From Variovorax paradoxus (GTDB taxonomy: Bacteria > Pseudomonadota > Gammaproteobacteria > Burkholderiales > Burkholderiaceae_C), in NCBI RefSeq assembly GCF_030811855.1, contig NZ_JAUSRN010000001.1, forward strand, positions 682,001 through 746,000: 64,000 bases of DNA. Direction: 5' to 3'. How positions within the stretch are numbered: the stretch's first letter is position 1; the number at the start of each line of letters is the position of its first letter. Under the pieces are notes generated by a model that did not search any database, was not told the origin of the DNA, and saw only the letters and a program-made list of their open reading frames with translations. Positions 55,054 to 63,602 of this stretch are shown piece by piece. The position numbers were made by a program, and so were the translations under genes.

Positions 55054-56457
55054 TCAGTGTCCTCCTACATAGGCAAACTTGAACAGGAAGATCGCCGCGA
55101 TCACCCAGACCATTGCATGCACTTCCCGTGCCCGCCCGGTGAAGAGCTTGAGCACCGCGTAGGTAATGAAGCCGAAGGCCAGGCCGTTGGCAATCGAATA
55201 GGTGAAAGGCATGGCCAGCGCGGTCACGACCGCCGGGATCACTTCGGTGGTGTCTTCCCATTCGAGCTCGACCAGGTCGCGCAGCATCAGGCAGCCAACG
55301 AAGAGCAGCGCCGGTGCGGTGGCATAGGCCGGCACCGAGCCCGCCAGCGGCGAGATCATGAGGCACGCCAGGAACAGCACCGCCACCACCACCGCCGTGA
55401 GGCCGGTGCGGCCGCCCGCCTGCACGCCGGCCGCGCTTTCCACATAGGCGGTGGTGCTCGAAGTGCCGAGCAGCGAGCCCGCGAAGATGGCGCCGCTGTC
55501 GGCCAAGAGCGCCTTGTTCATGCGCTCCATCTTGCCGGGCACGAGCAGGCCGGCGCGCTTGGCCACGCCCATCAGCGTGCCGGTGGCGTCGAACATTTCC
55601 ACCAAAAAGAACACCAGCACCACGTTCAGGATGCCGCCCTTGAGCGCGCCCAGGATGTCCAGCTGCATGAAGGTGGGCGCGATGGACGGCGGCGCGTCGA
55701 ACACGCCATGGAACTTGTTGCCGCCGAAGAAGAAAGACAGCACCGTCACCAGCATGATGCCGATCAGGATGGCGCCGCGCACCTTGAGCCGGTCGAGCAC
55801 CACGATGACCAGGAAGCCCAGCGTTGCCAGCACCACCGGCGCCGAATGCAGGTCGCCCAGCGTGACGAAGGTGGCCGGCGATGCCGCCACCACGCCTGCG
55901 CTCTTGAGCGCGATGAGCGCCAGGAACATGCCGATGCCCACGGTGATCGCCGTTCGCAACGACTGCGGTATGCCCTGTATGAAAAGCTCCCGCAACCCCG
56001 TGACCGTGACGATCAGGAACAGGCAGCCCGAGATGAACACCGCGCCCAGCGCCACCTGCCACGTGTAGCCCATACCCAGCACCACCACGTAGGCGAAGTA
56101 GGCGTTGAGCCCCATGCCCGGCGCCATCGCGATCGGGTAGTTGGCGTACAAGCCCATGATCAGCGTGCCCACCGCCGCAATCAGGCAGGTGGCCACGAAG
56201 ACCGAGCCCTTCGGCATGCCCGCGTCGCCGAGGATCGACGGGTTCACGAAGATGATGTAGGCCATCGTCAGGAAGGTGGTGAGTCCTGCTATGACCTCGG
56301 TGCGCACCGTGGTGTTGTGCTCGGTGAGCTTGAACATTCGCTCAAGCCAGTTTGCGCTGTACGGTGGGCTGTATGGCGCGCTGCGCGGGCGCGCGGCCTC
56401 GGTGCTCCCCGAGGCACGGGAGTCGGTGACCTTGGGCACCTCTTCAAACCTGTTCAT
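55054..56457 (-). CDS. NCS2 (AzgA-type) purine permease
   Basis: A 467-residue transporter of the adenine/guanine/hypoxanthine permease group. Diagnostic are FKLTEHNTTVRTEVIAGLTT, TMAYIIFVNPSILGDAG and GLNAYFAYVVVLGMGYTWQVAL (cut), plus VEMFDATGTLMGVAKRAGLL. About 12-14 membrane segments. It moves purine bases with protons. Its place between the BMP ABC operon and the LysR-xdh genes makes it the likely importer for the purine oxidation pathway. Confidence 0.95.
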   Translation of the reverse strand: MNRFEEVPKVTDSRASGSTEAARPRSAPYSPPYSANWLERMFKLTEHNTTVRTEVIAGLTTFLTMAYIIFVNPSILGDAGMPKGSVFVATCLIAAVGTLIMGLYANYPIAMAPGMGLNAYFAYVVVLGMGYTWQVALGAVFISGCLFLIVTVTGLRELFIQGIPQSLRTAITVGIGMFLALIALKSAGVVAASPATFVTLGDLHSAPVVLATLGFLVIVVLDRLKVRGAILIGIMLVTVLSFFFGGNKFHGVFDAPPSIAPTFMQLDILGALKGGILNVVLVFFLVEMFDATGTLMGVAKRAGLLVPGKMERMNKALLADSGAIFAGSLLGTSSTTAYVESAAGVQAGGRTGLTAVVVAVLFLACLMISPLAGSVPAYATAPALLFVGCLMLRDLVELEWEDTTEVIPAVVTALAMPFTYSIANGLAFGFITYAVLKLFTGRAREVHAMVWVIAAIFLFKFAYVGGH

Positions 56458-56534
56458 GTCGCTTGTCTCCAGCTGTTGTATTTGGCGATTGATTCATCGT
56501 TGCCCGTGCCGCGTCGCCGGCGCGGCCGAAGGCT

Positions 56535-57518
56535 TCAGGGCGGATCCGGGAATTCAGTCAACGCAAGACGCGACACGGGCGTCGAGGGCGTAGGCCGCAG
56601 CGACGAAGCCACGCCCTTGATGCATTCGCGCAGCCAGCGCGCGGAGCTCGACGAGTGGGTGCGCTCGTGCCAGAGCTGGTAGTACATGAGGCGCGGCAGC
56701 GCGACCGGGCAGTCGAGAATCTTCACCGGCAGCCGCGCCGCGAAGCGCTCGCAGTACTGGCGCCCGGTCGTCAGCACCAGCAGGCTCGAGGCCACCATGT
56801 CGGGAATGAGGCTGAAGTGCGCGCAGCGCGCCGTGATGTTGCGCTGCCGCCCGAGCTCGTCGAGCATCTGGTCGATGATGCCGCGCCCCCCGGGATGCAT
56901 GGGCGTGGGCGCAATGTGCTCGGCCGCGAGCCAGGTCTCCAGGTCCCAGCCGCGGCGCACCGCCGGATGGTCCTGGTTCACCAGCGACACCACCTCGTCG
57001 CCGAAGAGCCGCGCCATGTGCAGGTCTTCCGGGGGCTTCTGCCAGTTGCCGATCACCAGATCGACCTGGCCGAGCGCCAGATGGCCGTGGTAGTCCGAGT
57101 CGGGAGATAGCGCGTGGATCTCGATCTGGCAGAGGGGTGCTTCGCGCTTCACGTGCGCCACCAGCATCGGCAGGAAGAGCGGGTCCATGTAGTCGCTCGC
57201 GGCAATGCGAAAGGTGGTGGCCGCCGACTGCGGCTCGAAGCCGCGCGCATCGGAGAACAGCATCTCGGCCGCGCGCAGGATGCTTGCCGCGGGCTCGATC
57301 ATCCGCAGCCCCGCATCGGTCGGCACCATGCCGGAGCCCGAGCGCACCAGCAGAGGGTCGCCCGACAGCTCGCGCAGGCGCTTCAGCGCGGCCGAGACGG
57401 CCGGCTGGTACATGCCCAGGCGGATGGCGGCGCGCGAGACGCTGCGGTCGGTCAGCACGGTGTGAAGCACCCGGATCAGATGGAGATCGATCTTGTCGAA
57501 GAGGGCCTGATCACGCAT
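56535..57518 (-). CDS. LysR-family transcriptional regulator (purine locus)
   Basis: A 327-residue regulator with HTH SVSRAAIRLGMYQPAVSAALKRLRELSG (cut) and a long effector domain ending near residue 300. It belongs to the NodD/PcaQ-like subgroup with the QPAVSAALKRLR form. It lies between the purine permease and xdhB, on the same strand, and two inverted repeats fill the gap to xdhB. Regulation of permease and dehydrogenase is inferred from position. Confidence 0.93.
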   Translation of the reverse strand: MRDQALFDKIDLHLIRVLHTVLTDRSVSRAAIRLGMYQPAVSAALKRLRELSGDPLLVRSGSGMVPTDAGLRMIEPAASILRAAEMLFSDARGFEPQSAATTFRIAASDYMDPLFLPMLVAHVKREAPLCQIEIHALSPDSDYHGHLALGQVDLVIGNWQKPPEDLHMARLFGDEVVSLVNQDHPAVRRGWDLETWLAAEHIAPTPMHPGGRGIIDQMLDELGRQRNITARCAHFSLIPDMVASSLLVLTTGRQYCERFAARLPVKILDCPVALPRLMYYQLWHERTHSSSSARWLRECIKGVASSLRPTPSTPVSRLALTEFPDPP

Positions 57519-57551
57519 GGCATTCCCCTACGGCAGCGGGCCGCAATCCCG

Positions 57552-57635
57552 GCGAAACATGGCCGGTTCCGCGGTGTTTCGCGAAGGGGGTCGGGGCGTA
57601 GGGCATGGCGAGGACTTTGGACATGCGCCAAAGTC
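57552..57635. promoter_or_regulatory. inverted repeats upstream of the LysR gene
   Basis: GCGAAACA/TGTTTCGC (57552-57582) and GACTTTGG-ACATGCG-CCAAAGTC (57613-57635, a perfect 8-bp pair with a 7-nt loop) lie between xdhB and the LysR start. Either could be an operator, or the second a weak terminator of xdhB; no T-run is seen. Confidence 0.4.
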
Positions 57636-57644
57636 TATGGTTGG

Positions 57645-60095
57645 CTATGCGGACTGGACGGCGGTGACCGCGCGCAGGATCGACTCGCTCGTGGCCGGTG
57701 CCTGGAGCGGCGGATCGACCTTGTGGCCGCCGACCGCCGACACCGCGTCGCGGATCGCGAAGAACACCGAGAACGGCAGCAGAAGCGGCGGTTCGCCAAC
57801 GGCCTTGCTGCGGTGGATCGAGTCCTCGAAGTTCTGGCCTTCGAACAGGCGCACGTTGAACACCGGCGGGCAATCGTTGGCGGTCGGGATCTTGTAGGTG
57901 CTGGGCGCGTGCGTGGTGAGCATGCCGCTTTTCGGATGCCACACCAGCTCCTCGGTCGTGAGCCAGCCCATGCCCTGGATGAAGGCGCCTTCGACCTGGC
58001 CGATGTCCACGGCCGGGTTCAGCGACTTGCCCGCGTCGTGCAGGATGTCGGCGCGCAAGAGCTTCCATTCGCCGGTGAGCGTGTCGACGATCACCTCGCT
58101 CACCGCCGCGCCATAGGCGTAGTAGTAGAACGGGCGGCCCTGCATCTTGTCCTTGTCCCAGCTGAGGCCCGGCGTGGCGTAGAAGCCGTCGGACCACAGC
58201 TGCTTGCGGTCGAGGTACGCCTCGCCCACCACGGTGCTGAAGGCCAGCGAGCGGCCGTTGACCTCGACCTTGTCGTTGGCGAAGCGCACCTCGCTCGCCT
58301 TGCCGCCGTGGCGCTCGGCCGCGCTTTCGGCCAGGCGCTCGCGGATCTGGCGCGCCGCATCCTGCGCAGCCTTGCCGTTCAGGTCGGCGCCGGTCGATGC
58401 GGCCGTGGCCGAGGTGTTCGCCACCTTGGTGGTGTCGGTCGCGGTGACTCGCACGCGCTCGAAGCTCACGCCCAGCTCGTGCGCCACCACCTGCGCCACC
58501 TTGGTGTTGAGGCCCTGCCCCATCTCGGTTCCACCGTGGTTCACGAGGATCGAGCCGTCGGTGTACACGTGAACCAGCGCGCCAGCCTGGTTGAAATGCT
58601 TCACGTTGAACGAGATGCCGAACTTGAGCGGCGCCAGCGCCAGGCCGCGCTTGAGCACCGTGCTCTTCGCGTTGAAGGCGGCGATCTCTTCGCGCCGCGC
58701 GCGGTAGTCGCTGCTGGCTTCGAGGTCGGCCACCAGTTCGTGCACGATGTTGTCGGTCACGGTCTGGCGATACGGGGTGACGTTGTTCTCCGCTTTGCCG
58801 TAGAAGTTGATGCGCCGCACGTCGAGCGGATCGCGGCTCAGTGTGCGCGCCACCGAGTCCATGATGTTCTCGATGGCGATGGCGCCCTGCGGGCCGCCAA
58901 AGCCGCGGAAGGCCGTGTTGCTCTGCGTGTTGGTCTTGCCCGAGTAGCCGTGCATGGCCACGTTGGGCAGCCAGTAGGCATTGTCGAAGTGGCACAGTGC
59001 CCGGGTCATCACTGGGCCCGACAAGTCGGCCGAGTGGCCGGCGCGCGAGACCATCACGATTTCGGCACCGAGGATGCGGCCTTCGTCGTCGTAGCCCACC
59101 TCGTACTCGTACCAGAAGCAGTGGCGCCGGCCGGTGATCATGAAGTCGTCGTCCCGGTCGAGCCTGAGCTTCACCGGACGGCGCAACTTGCTGGCGGCCA
59201 CCGCGGCCACGCAGGCAAAGAGCGCCGATTGAGATTCCTTGCCGCCGAAGCCACCGCCCATGCGCCGGCATTCGACATGCACCTCGTTCGACTGCAGGTG
59301 CAGCGCGTGCGCCACCAGGTGCTGCATCTCGCTCGGGTGCTGCGTGGAGCAATGGATGTGCAGCGCGCCGCCCTCCTTCGGAATGGCGTAGCTGATCTGG
59401 CCTTCGAGATAAAACTGCTCCTGCCCGCCCACATCGAGCGTGGCCTTGTGGCGGTGCGGCGCCTTGGCGATGGCGGCGCGCACGGCGGCCTCGTCGCCTT
59501 CGTTGGCCGCGCCGCCGCTGCGCACGATGTGCATCGGCGGCACCACGTACCGGCCTCGCGCATGCGCGTCCTGCGGCGTGAGCACGGGCGGCTCCGCGTC
59601 GACGGCGATGGCGTCCTTGGCCTTCGCAGCGGCACGGCGTGCGGCCTCGCGCGTTTCGGCGATCACGGCGAACACCGGCTGGCCCAGGTAGCGGATCTGG
59701 CCGCCGTCCTTCAGCGAAAGCAGGATGGGGTCGTCATGGACGATCGAGCCGCAGTCGTTGCTGCCCGGAATGTCGTCGGCGGTGAGCACCGACACGACGC
59801 CCGGCATGGCGCGGATCGCATCGAGCGACAGCGCCGTCACGCGCCCGTTGGCCGCGGGCGACAGGCCCAGCGCGCAATGCAGCGTGCCGGCAATCTCGGG
59901 AATATCGTCGATGTAGGTGGCCTCGCCGGCCACGTGCAGATGCGCCGATTCGTGCGGCCGGCTGATGCCCACGCGAGCGCCCTGGTCGTGCGCCAGGGTT
60001 TCGGCGCCCTGATCGATGCGGGCGGCGGTGTTCTTGAGGTAGTCGGCAAAAGCCTCGGAGGGCTGCAGCAGGCGGGCGTCGATGGGTTTGTTCAT
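57645..60095 (-). CDS. xdhB: xanthine dehydrogenase, molybdopterin-binding subunit
   Basis: An 816-residue molybdenum hydroxylase subunit oxidising hypoxanthine to xanthine to urate. Order of domains: N-terminal a/b hammerhead (GEATYIDDIPEIAGTLH), then the molybdopterin domain with VECRRMGGGFGGKESQ, FRGFGGPQGAIAIENIMD (cut) and VNHGGTEMGQGLNTKVAQ (cut). The catalytic Glu is in KAVGEPPLLLPFSVFFAI. The start is ATG two bases after xdhA. The symbol follows the bacterial two-subunit convention. No xdhC-like cofactor insertase is in the window. Confidence 0.96.
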   Translation of the reverse strand: MNKPIDARLLQPSEAFADYLKNTAARIDQGAETLAHDQGARVGISRPHESAHLHVAGEATYIDDIPEIAGTLHCALGLSPAANGRVTALSLDAIRAMPGVVSVLTADDIPGSNDCGSIVHDDPILLSLKDGGQIRYLGQPVFAVIAETREAARRAAAKAKDAIAVDAEPPVLTPQDAHARGRYVVPPMHIVRSGGAANEGDEAAVRAAIAKAPHRHKATLDVGGQEQFYLEGQISYAIPKEGGALHIHCSTQHPSEMQHLVAHALHLQSNEVHVECRRMGGGFGGKESQSALFACVAAVAASKLRRPVKLRLDRDDDFMITGRRHCFWYEYEVGYDDEGRILGAEIVMVSRAGHSADLSGPVMTRALCHFDNAYWLPNVAMHGYSGKTNTQSNTAFRGFGGPQGAIAIENIMDSVARTLSRDPLDVRRINFYGKAENNVTPYRQTVTDNIVHELVADLEASSDYRARREEIAAFNAKSTVLKRGLALAPLKFGISFNVKHFNQAGALVHVYTDGSILVNHGGTEMGQGLNTKVAQVVAHELGVSFERVRVTATDTTKVANTSATAASTGADLNGKAAQDAARQIRERLAESAAERHGGKASEVRFANDKVEVNGRSLAFSTVVGEAYLDRKQLWSDGFYATPGLSWDKDKMQGRPFYYYAYGAAVSEVIVDTLTGEWKLLRADILHDAGKSLNPAVDIGQVEGAFIQGMGWLTTEELVWHPKSGMLTTHAPSTYKIPTANDCPPVFNVRLFEGQNFEDSIHRSKAVGEPPLLLPFSVFFAIRDAVSAVGGHKVDPPLQAPATSESILRAVTAVQSA

Positions 60096-60097
60096 GG

Positions 60098-61741
60098 TCA
60101 GACCCCTTCCGCGGCCTTGTCGGCCTTGATCGTTGTCGAATGCGGCATCGCGCTCCACACACTGGTCTCTTCGAGCGACAGCGCGTCTTCAGTGCGGGTT
60201 TCGAGCCAGAGGCGCTGGATCAGGTTCTGCGCCACCTGCAGGCGGTAGTCGGCCGAGGCGCGCATGTCCGACAGCGGCTGGAAGTCTTGCGCGAGCGCCT
60301 GCCTGGCGGCGTTCACGCTGGCCTGGGTCCATGGCTTGCCAACGAGCGCGGCTTCCGCGTTGGCTGCGCGCTTCACGATGGCGGCCATGCCGCCGAAGGC
60401 GAGACGCACCGCCTTGACCGTGTCGCTGCCTGGCTCCAGCTCGATCGCCAAGCCGGCGCACAGCGCCGAGATGTCGCAGTCGAAGCGCTTGCTGATCTTG
60501 TAGGCGCGAACCTGGCGCTGCATGGCCGCGAGCGGAACCGCCAGCGCCTGCACGAATTCGCCGGGCTGCAGCTGGTTCTTCATGTAGTCGATGTAGAACT
60601 CGGGCAGCGGCATGCGGCGCACGGCGTTGCCGCGGCGCAGTTCGATCTCGGCGTCGAGCGACATCAGCACCGGCGGCGAATCGCCGATGGGCGAGCCGTT
60701 GGCCACGTTGCCGCCCATGGTGCCGGCATGGCGGATGGGCGGCGAGGCAAAGCGAAGCCACACGTCTTCGAGGCTGGGCACGCGCTGCACCAGGGCTTCG
60801 AAGGCCGATTCGAGCGAGGCGCCGGCGCCGATGTAGAGCTCGCCGCCTGTGTCGTTCTGGCGGACTTCGATGGTCTTCAGCTCGGCCACGTCGCCCACGT
60901 AGATGATGTCGCCCAGGTCGCGGAACTGCTTGTTCACCCACAGGCCGACGTCAGTCGAGCCCGAGAGCAACTGCGCACCGGGTTTCTGCTCGCGCAACGC
61001 CGCCAGCTGTGCCAGCGTCCTGGGGGCATGGAAATGGTCGACCCGGGCGCCGAGCGGCGCGGCGTAGTCGAAACCATCGTTGCCGCGCAAGGCCGTGAGC
61101 GCCGCCACCACGGGTTCCGTATCGAGCCGCACCGCGGGCAGGTCGAACATGCGCTGGCCCGCGTCCAGAATCGGCCGGTAGCCAGTGCATCGGCACAGGT
61201 TGCCGGAAAGCTCGTCGGCCAGCTGCTGGCGCGTGGGCTGGGTGCCCTCGGCCTGGTGGTGCTCGTATGCGGACCACAGCGACATCACGAAGCCCGGAGT
61301 GCAAAAGCCGCACTGCGAGCCATGGCAGTCGACCATGGCCTGCTGCACCGGATGCAGGCGGTGCACGGGATGCGGGCGCTTGTCCTGTCCTTGCACTTCG
61401 GTGGCCGCGGGCGAATTGGCGGGGCACTGGTCCTTGAGGTCTTCGACCGTGAAGAGCGCCTTGCCGTGCAAAGTGGGCAAGAACTGGATGCAGGCGTTGA
61501 CCGTCTGCAACTGCAGGCCACCAATGGCGCCGGGGGCACTGGCATCCGTGGCCAGCTCTCCGATCACGACCGTGCAGGCGCCGCAGTCACCCTCGTTGCA
61601 GCCTTCTTTGGTGCCCGTGCAGTGCGCGTCCTCGCGCAGCCAGTCGAGCACCGAGCGGGTCGGATGGACACCGCTGACCTCGACGATCTTGCCGCGATGG
61701 AAGAAACGGACCGGTTGGATGTTTTTGGGCTCTGTGCTCAT
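60098..61741 (-). CDS. xdhA: xanthine dehydrogenase, FeS/FAD small subunit
   Basis: A 547-residue subunit carrying two [2Fe-2S] clusters and FAD. First cluster: Cys48, Cys53, Cys56 in KEGCNEGDCGACTVV plus Cys in VNACIQFLP. Second cluster: SQCGFCTPGF and NLCRCTGYRPI. The FAD domain follows from about residue 225 with HAGTMGGNVANGSPIGDS. It passes electrons from molybdenum to NAD+. The start at MSTEPKN is preferred; an in-frame ATG 12 codons upstream is possible. It leads the xdhAB operon. Confidence 0.96.
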   Translation of the reverse strand: MSTEPKNIQPVRFFHRGKIVEVSGVHPTRSVLDWLREDAHCTGTKEGCNEGDCGACTVVIGELATDASAPGAIGGLQLQTVNACIQFLPTLHGKALFTVEDLKDQCPANSPAATEVQGQDKRPHPVHRLHPVQQAMVDCHGSQCGFCTPGFVMSLWSAYEHHQAEGTQPTRQQLADELSGNLCRCTGYRPILDAGQRMFDLPAVRLDTEPVVAALTALRGNDGFDYAAPLGARVDHFHAPRTLAQLAALREQKPGAQLLSGSTDVGLWVNKQFRDLGDIIYVGDVAELKTIEVRQNDTGGELYIGAGASLESAFEALVQRVPSLEDVWLRFASPPIRHAGTMGGNVANGSPIGDSPPVLMSLDAEIELRRGNAVRRMPLPEFYIDYMKNQLQPGEFVQALAVPLAAMQRQVRAYKISKRFDCDISALCAGLAIELEPGSDTVKAVRLAFGGMAAIVKRAANAEAALVGKPWTQASVNAARQALAQDFQPLSDMRASADYRLQVAQNLIQRLWLETRTEDALSLEETSVWSAMPHSTTIKADKAAEGV

Positions 61742-62150
61742 GCTTTTTGGCTCGTGGGCGGCCGATTTCCCGGCCATGCCCGGACGTTAGCCGGTTGCGC
61801 CCCGGCCCACATACCGCGTGAACCATATTGCGTATGTCGGCGCGGGTATGCGACCTAGGGAGAAACCCTGAAGGGTGAGAGCAAGTCTCGGGCCATGACC
61901 TGCACCGGTTGTCGCACGCACCGCAACGCGCCGCTTCTTTACCGTGATTACCCGCTTGCAAATGCTTGCGAGCGCGCCGATGACCACCATACCGTGCTGG
62001 ACGGTGTCGAGGAATGTCTTGCCGTCGCGCACGTTCGCAAACATGCGCCAGTGAATGCCCAGAAGAATGACGAAGGAGATCTTCCTAATGCAGTACACGA
62101 AACTCGGGTCGAAGCAAGCCTCGAACTGGGTAAGAAGCTCGCGACCTCCT
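61742..62150. other. 409-bp low-coding gap upstream of xdhA
   Basis: Besides the candidate operator near 61.8 kb, this stretch holds no convincing gene. A minus-strand frame (about 62.15 down to 61.79 kb) encodes two hydrophobic runs (KISFVILLGIHWRMF; HGMVVIGALASICKRVI) and has a perfect AAGGAGGT just upstream, but no proper start codon follows it. It could be a decayed small membrane-protein gene. Confidence 0.35.
61810..61850 (-). promoter_or_regulatory. candidate LysR operator upstream of xdhA
   Basis: CATACCGC (61810-61817) pairs with GCGTATG (61830-61836) with a one-base bulge, and a further GTATG lies at 61846-61850. It is the only repeated palindromic feature between xdhA and the upstream gap, at a suitable distance from the start. 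Confidence 0.35.
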
Positions 62151-62711
62151 TCACAGTTCTCCGAGCTTCGCTGCGTCCACTGGCTTTTGCAGCCACTTGG
62201 CGATGTCACCGCCCAGCGCATAGGTCACCACGCCCACCATGCTGCAGGTGCTGCGTGGAATGCCGAAGTACATGAACATCTGGCGCTGCGCCGTGAACTG
62301 GGCTGGCGCGGCGCCGGGGCGGTCCAGCACGCCGTTCAGCTGAACGATCTTGGGGCCGCCGTAGAGCCCGCCGGCATTGGCCAGGATGTCCGTGATCTCG
62401 ATGCGCAGGGTCGGTGCGCCGGTCAGGTTGGCCGACGGTGACGGCACTGCGAACTCGTACGGCGCCAGCAATTGGTCCTGGATGGCCTGATTCAGCGATG
62501 CGGGAACATCGCATGCATCGTCGGCCTTCGTCAGTTGCACGCCCTTGGTGGTCTTGCCGTAGCTGATGGCGGGCAGGATCACCGCATTGCGGTCATTGGC
62601 CGTGGGCTCCGGCGGTTCGGCTTCGGCAACCCTGGGGCCGCGAGAACCACAGGCGGTGAGCGCTGCGGTGGCCAAGGCGGCAATGACGAAGACGTGTTTG
62701 CGGGGACTCAT
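62151..62711 (-). CDS. lipoprotein of unknown function
   Basis: A 186-residue precursor with lipobox LTAC (Cys21) after a short signal (KHVFVIAALATAALTAC). The mature protein has a charged Pro-rich start (EAEPPEPTAND), then a mixed alpha-beta region with YGGPKIVQLNGVLD and RQMFMYFGIPRST. I do not recognise a named family. It follows the second lipoprotein gene by 61 nt on the same strand, so they may be co-transcribed. The ATG begins the signal peptide; the frame upstream is out-of-family. Confidence 0.75.
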   Translation of the reverse strand: MSPRKHVFVIAALATAALTACGSRGPRVAEAEPPEPTANDRNAVILPAISYGKTTKGVQLTKADDACDVPASLNQAIQDQLLAPYEFAVPSPSANLTGAPTLRIEITDILANAGGLYGGPKIVQLNGVLDRPGAAPAQFTAQRQMFMYFGIPRSTCSMVGVVTYALGGDIAKWLQKPVDAAKLGEL

Positions 62712-62772
62712 GAATTTTCCTGTTGAGAGTTGGACTCGACACGCGGGTCGCGCATGGCCGGGTGTCCTTAGA

Positions 62773-63435
62773 TCAAATGGTCGAAGCAGGGAGCGGCGCG
62801 TCCGTTGATTGCGCCGCTCGTTTGATCCGCGGGCCGAGGCGAGCGAGTACGTCTTCGGTGGCGAACGTCTGCGCGTCCATGTTCTGGAGATCGGACCGCA
62901 GCTCGACCAGTACCGACCGCGCTGGCAGCGCAGGTCCCGCTCCGCCGGAAGGTATGTAGATGAACGTAGGGGCCTGGCCCTTGACCATTGGCGCGCGAGG
63001 TGGCGCCCGGAAGACCGGCATGGTGCCTGCCATTCGCTGCAGGTAGGGCGCATGGGCACTGGCGACGCGGTCACCATCGATCTGCGACCCTCGGCTCATC
63101 TGGCTCACCTCCACATCTGCGAGCGGACTCCCTTGCCCAAAGACGTCGTCGCCCGTGAGCACTGTGGCGTCAATGGTGCCCTCGACGATCTTGAACGCGG
63201 GAGCGCCAGCCTCTTTCGCGACTTGTGCGCTGCGGTAGAGCACGAACGCATCGACCCAGCGTAATGGCGTGCGGGTCGACCCCGTGAAGCGCACGCGGTA
63301 GAGCTGGTCGGAGAGCTTGCTGCTGGCATGACCGAAGTTGTTGCCCTCGGCACCTGCGGCCCGGTACGGTGTTGGCCTCACACAGGCAGTCAGCGCAGCC
63401 GCTGCGATCAGCGTTGCGATTGTCTTTGTGAACAT
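62773..63435 (-). CDS. CC0125/CC1285-like lipoprotein
   Basis: A 220-residue precursor with lipobox LTAC (Cys18, in AAAALTACVRP). The segment LYRVRFTGSTRTPLRWVDAFVLYRSAQVAKEAG (cut) followed by AFKIVEG matches the pattern of CC0125/CC1285 lipoproteins, whose function is unknown. The region after it is Ser/Pro rich. The start MFTKTIAT begins the signal; a longer frame adds nine residues. It is probably an inner-leaflet outer-membrane lipoprotein. Confidence 0.78.
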   Translation of the reverse strand: MFTKTIATLIAAAALTACVRPTPYRAAGAEGNNFGHASSKLSDQLYRVRFTGSTRTPLRWVDAFVLYRSAQVAKEAGAPAFKIVEGTIDATVLTGDDVFGQGSPLADVEVSQMSRGSQIDGDRVASAHAPYLQRMAGTMPVFRAPPRAPMVKGQAPTFIYIPSGGAGPALPARSVLVELRSDLQNMDAQTFATEDVLARLGPRIKRAAQSTDAPLPASTI

Positions 63436-63602
63436 GAGATTCTTCCTGGTCGTTGAGCGCACGGGGTGGGCCTGCGCCGTTTCTGCTTGGATGGGATGCT
63501 TGCCTTGGCGTCGCCGATCAGGCGCGCGCTTTTCGCGCCATGCAGGCGCCGCCAGATCGAACGCCGAGCGTTCTGCCTGGAGGCTCGGGCTCCGTCAGCC
63601 CA

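Noticed and set aside
57114-60248. 1044-codon open frame antisense to xdhB
   Set aside because: High GC third positions of xdhB create a stop-free antisense frame; composition is Arg/His/Val rich with no domain.
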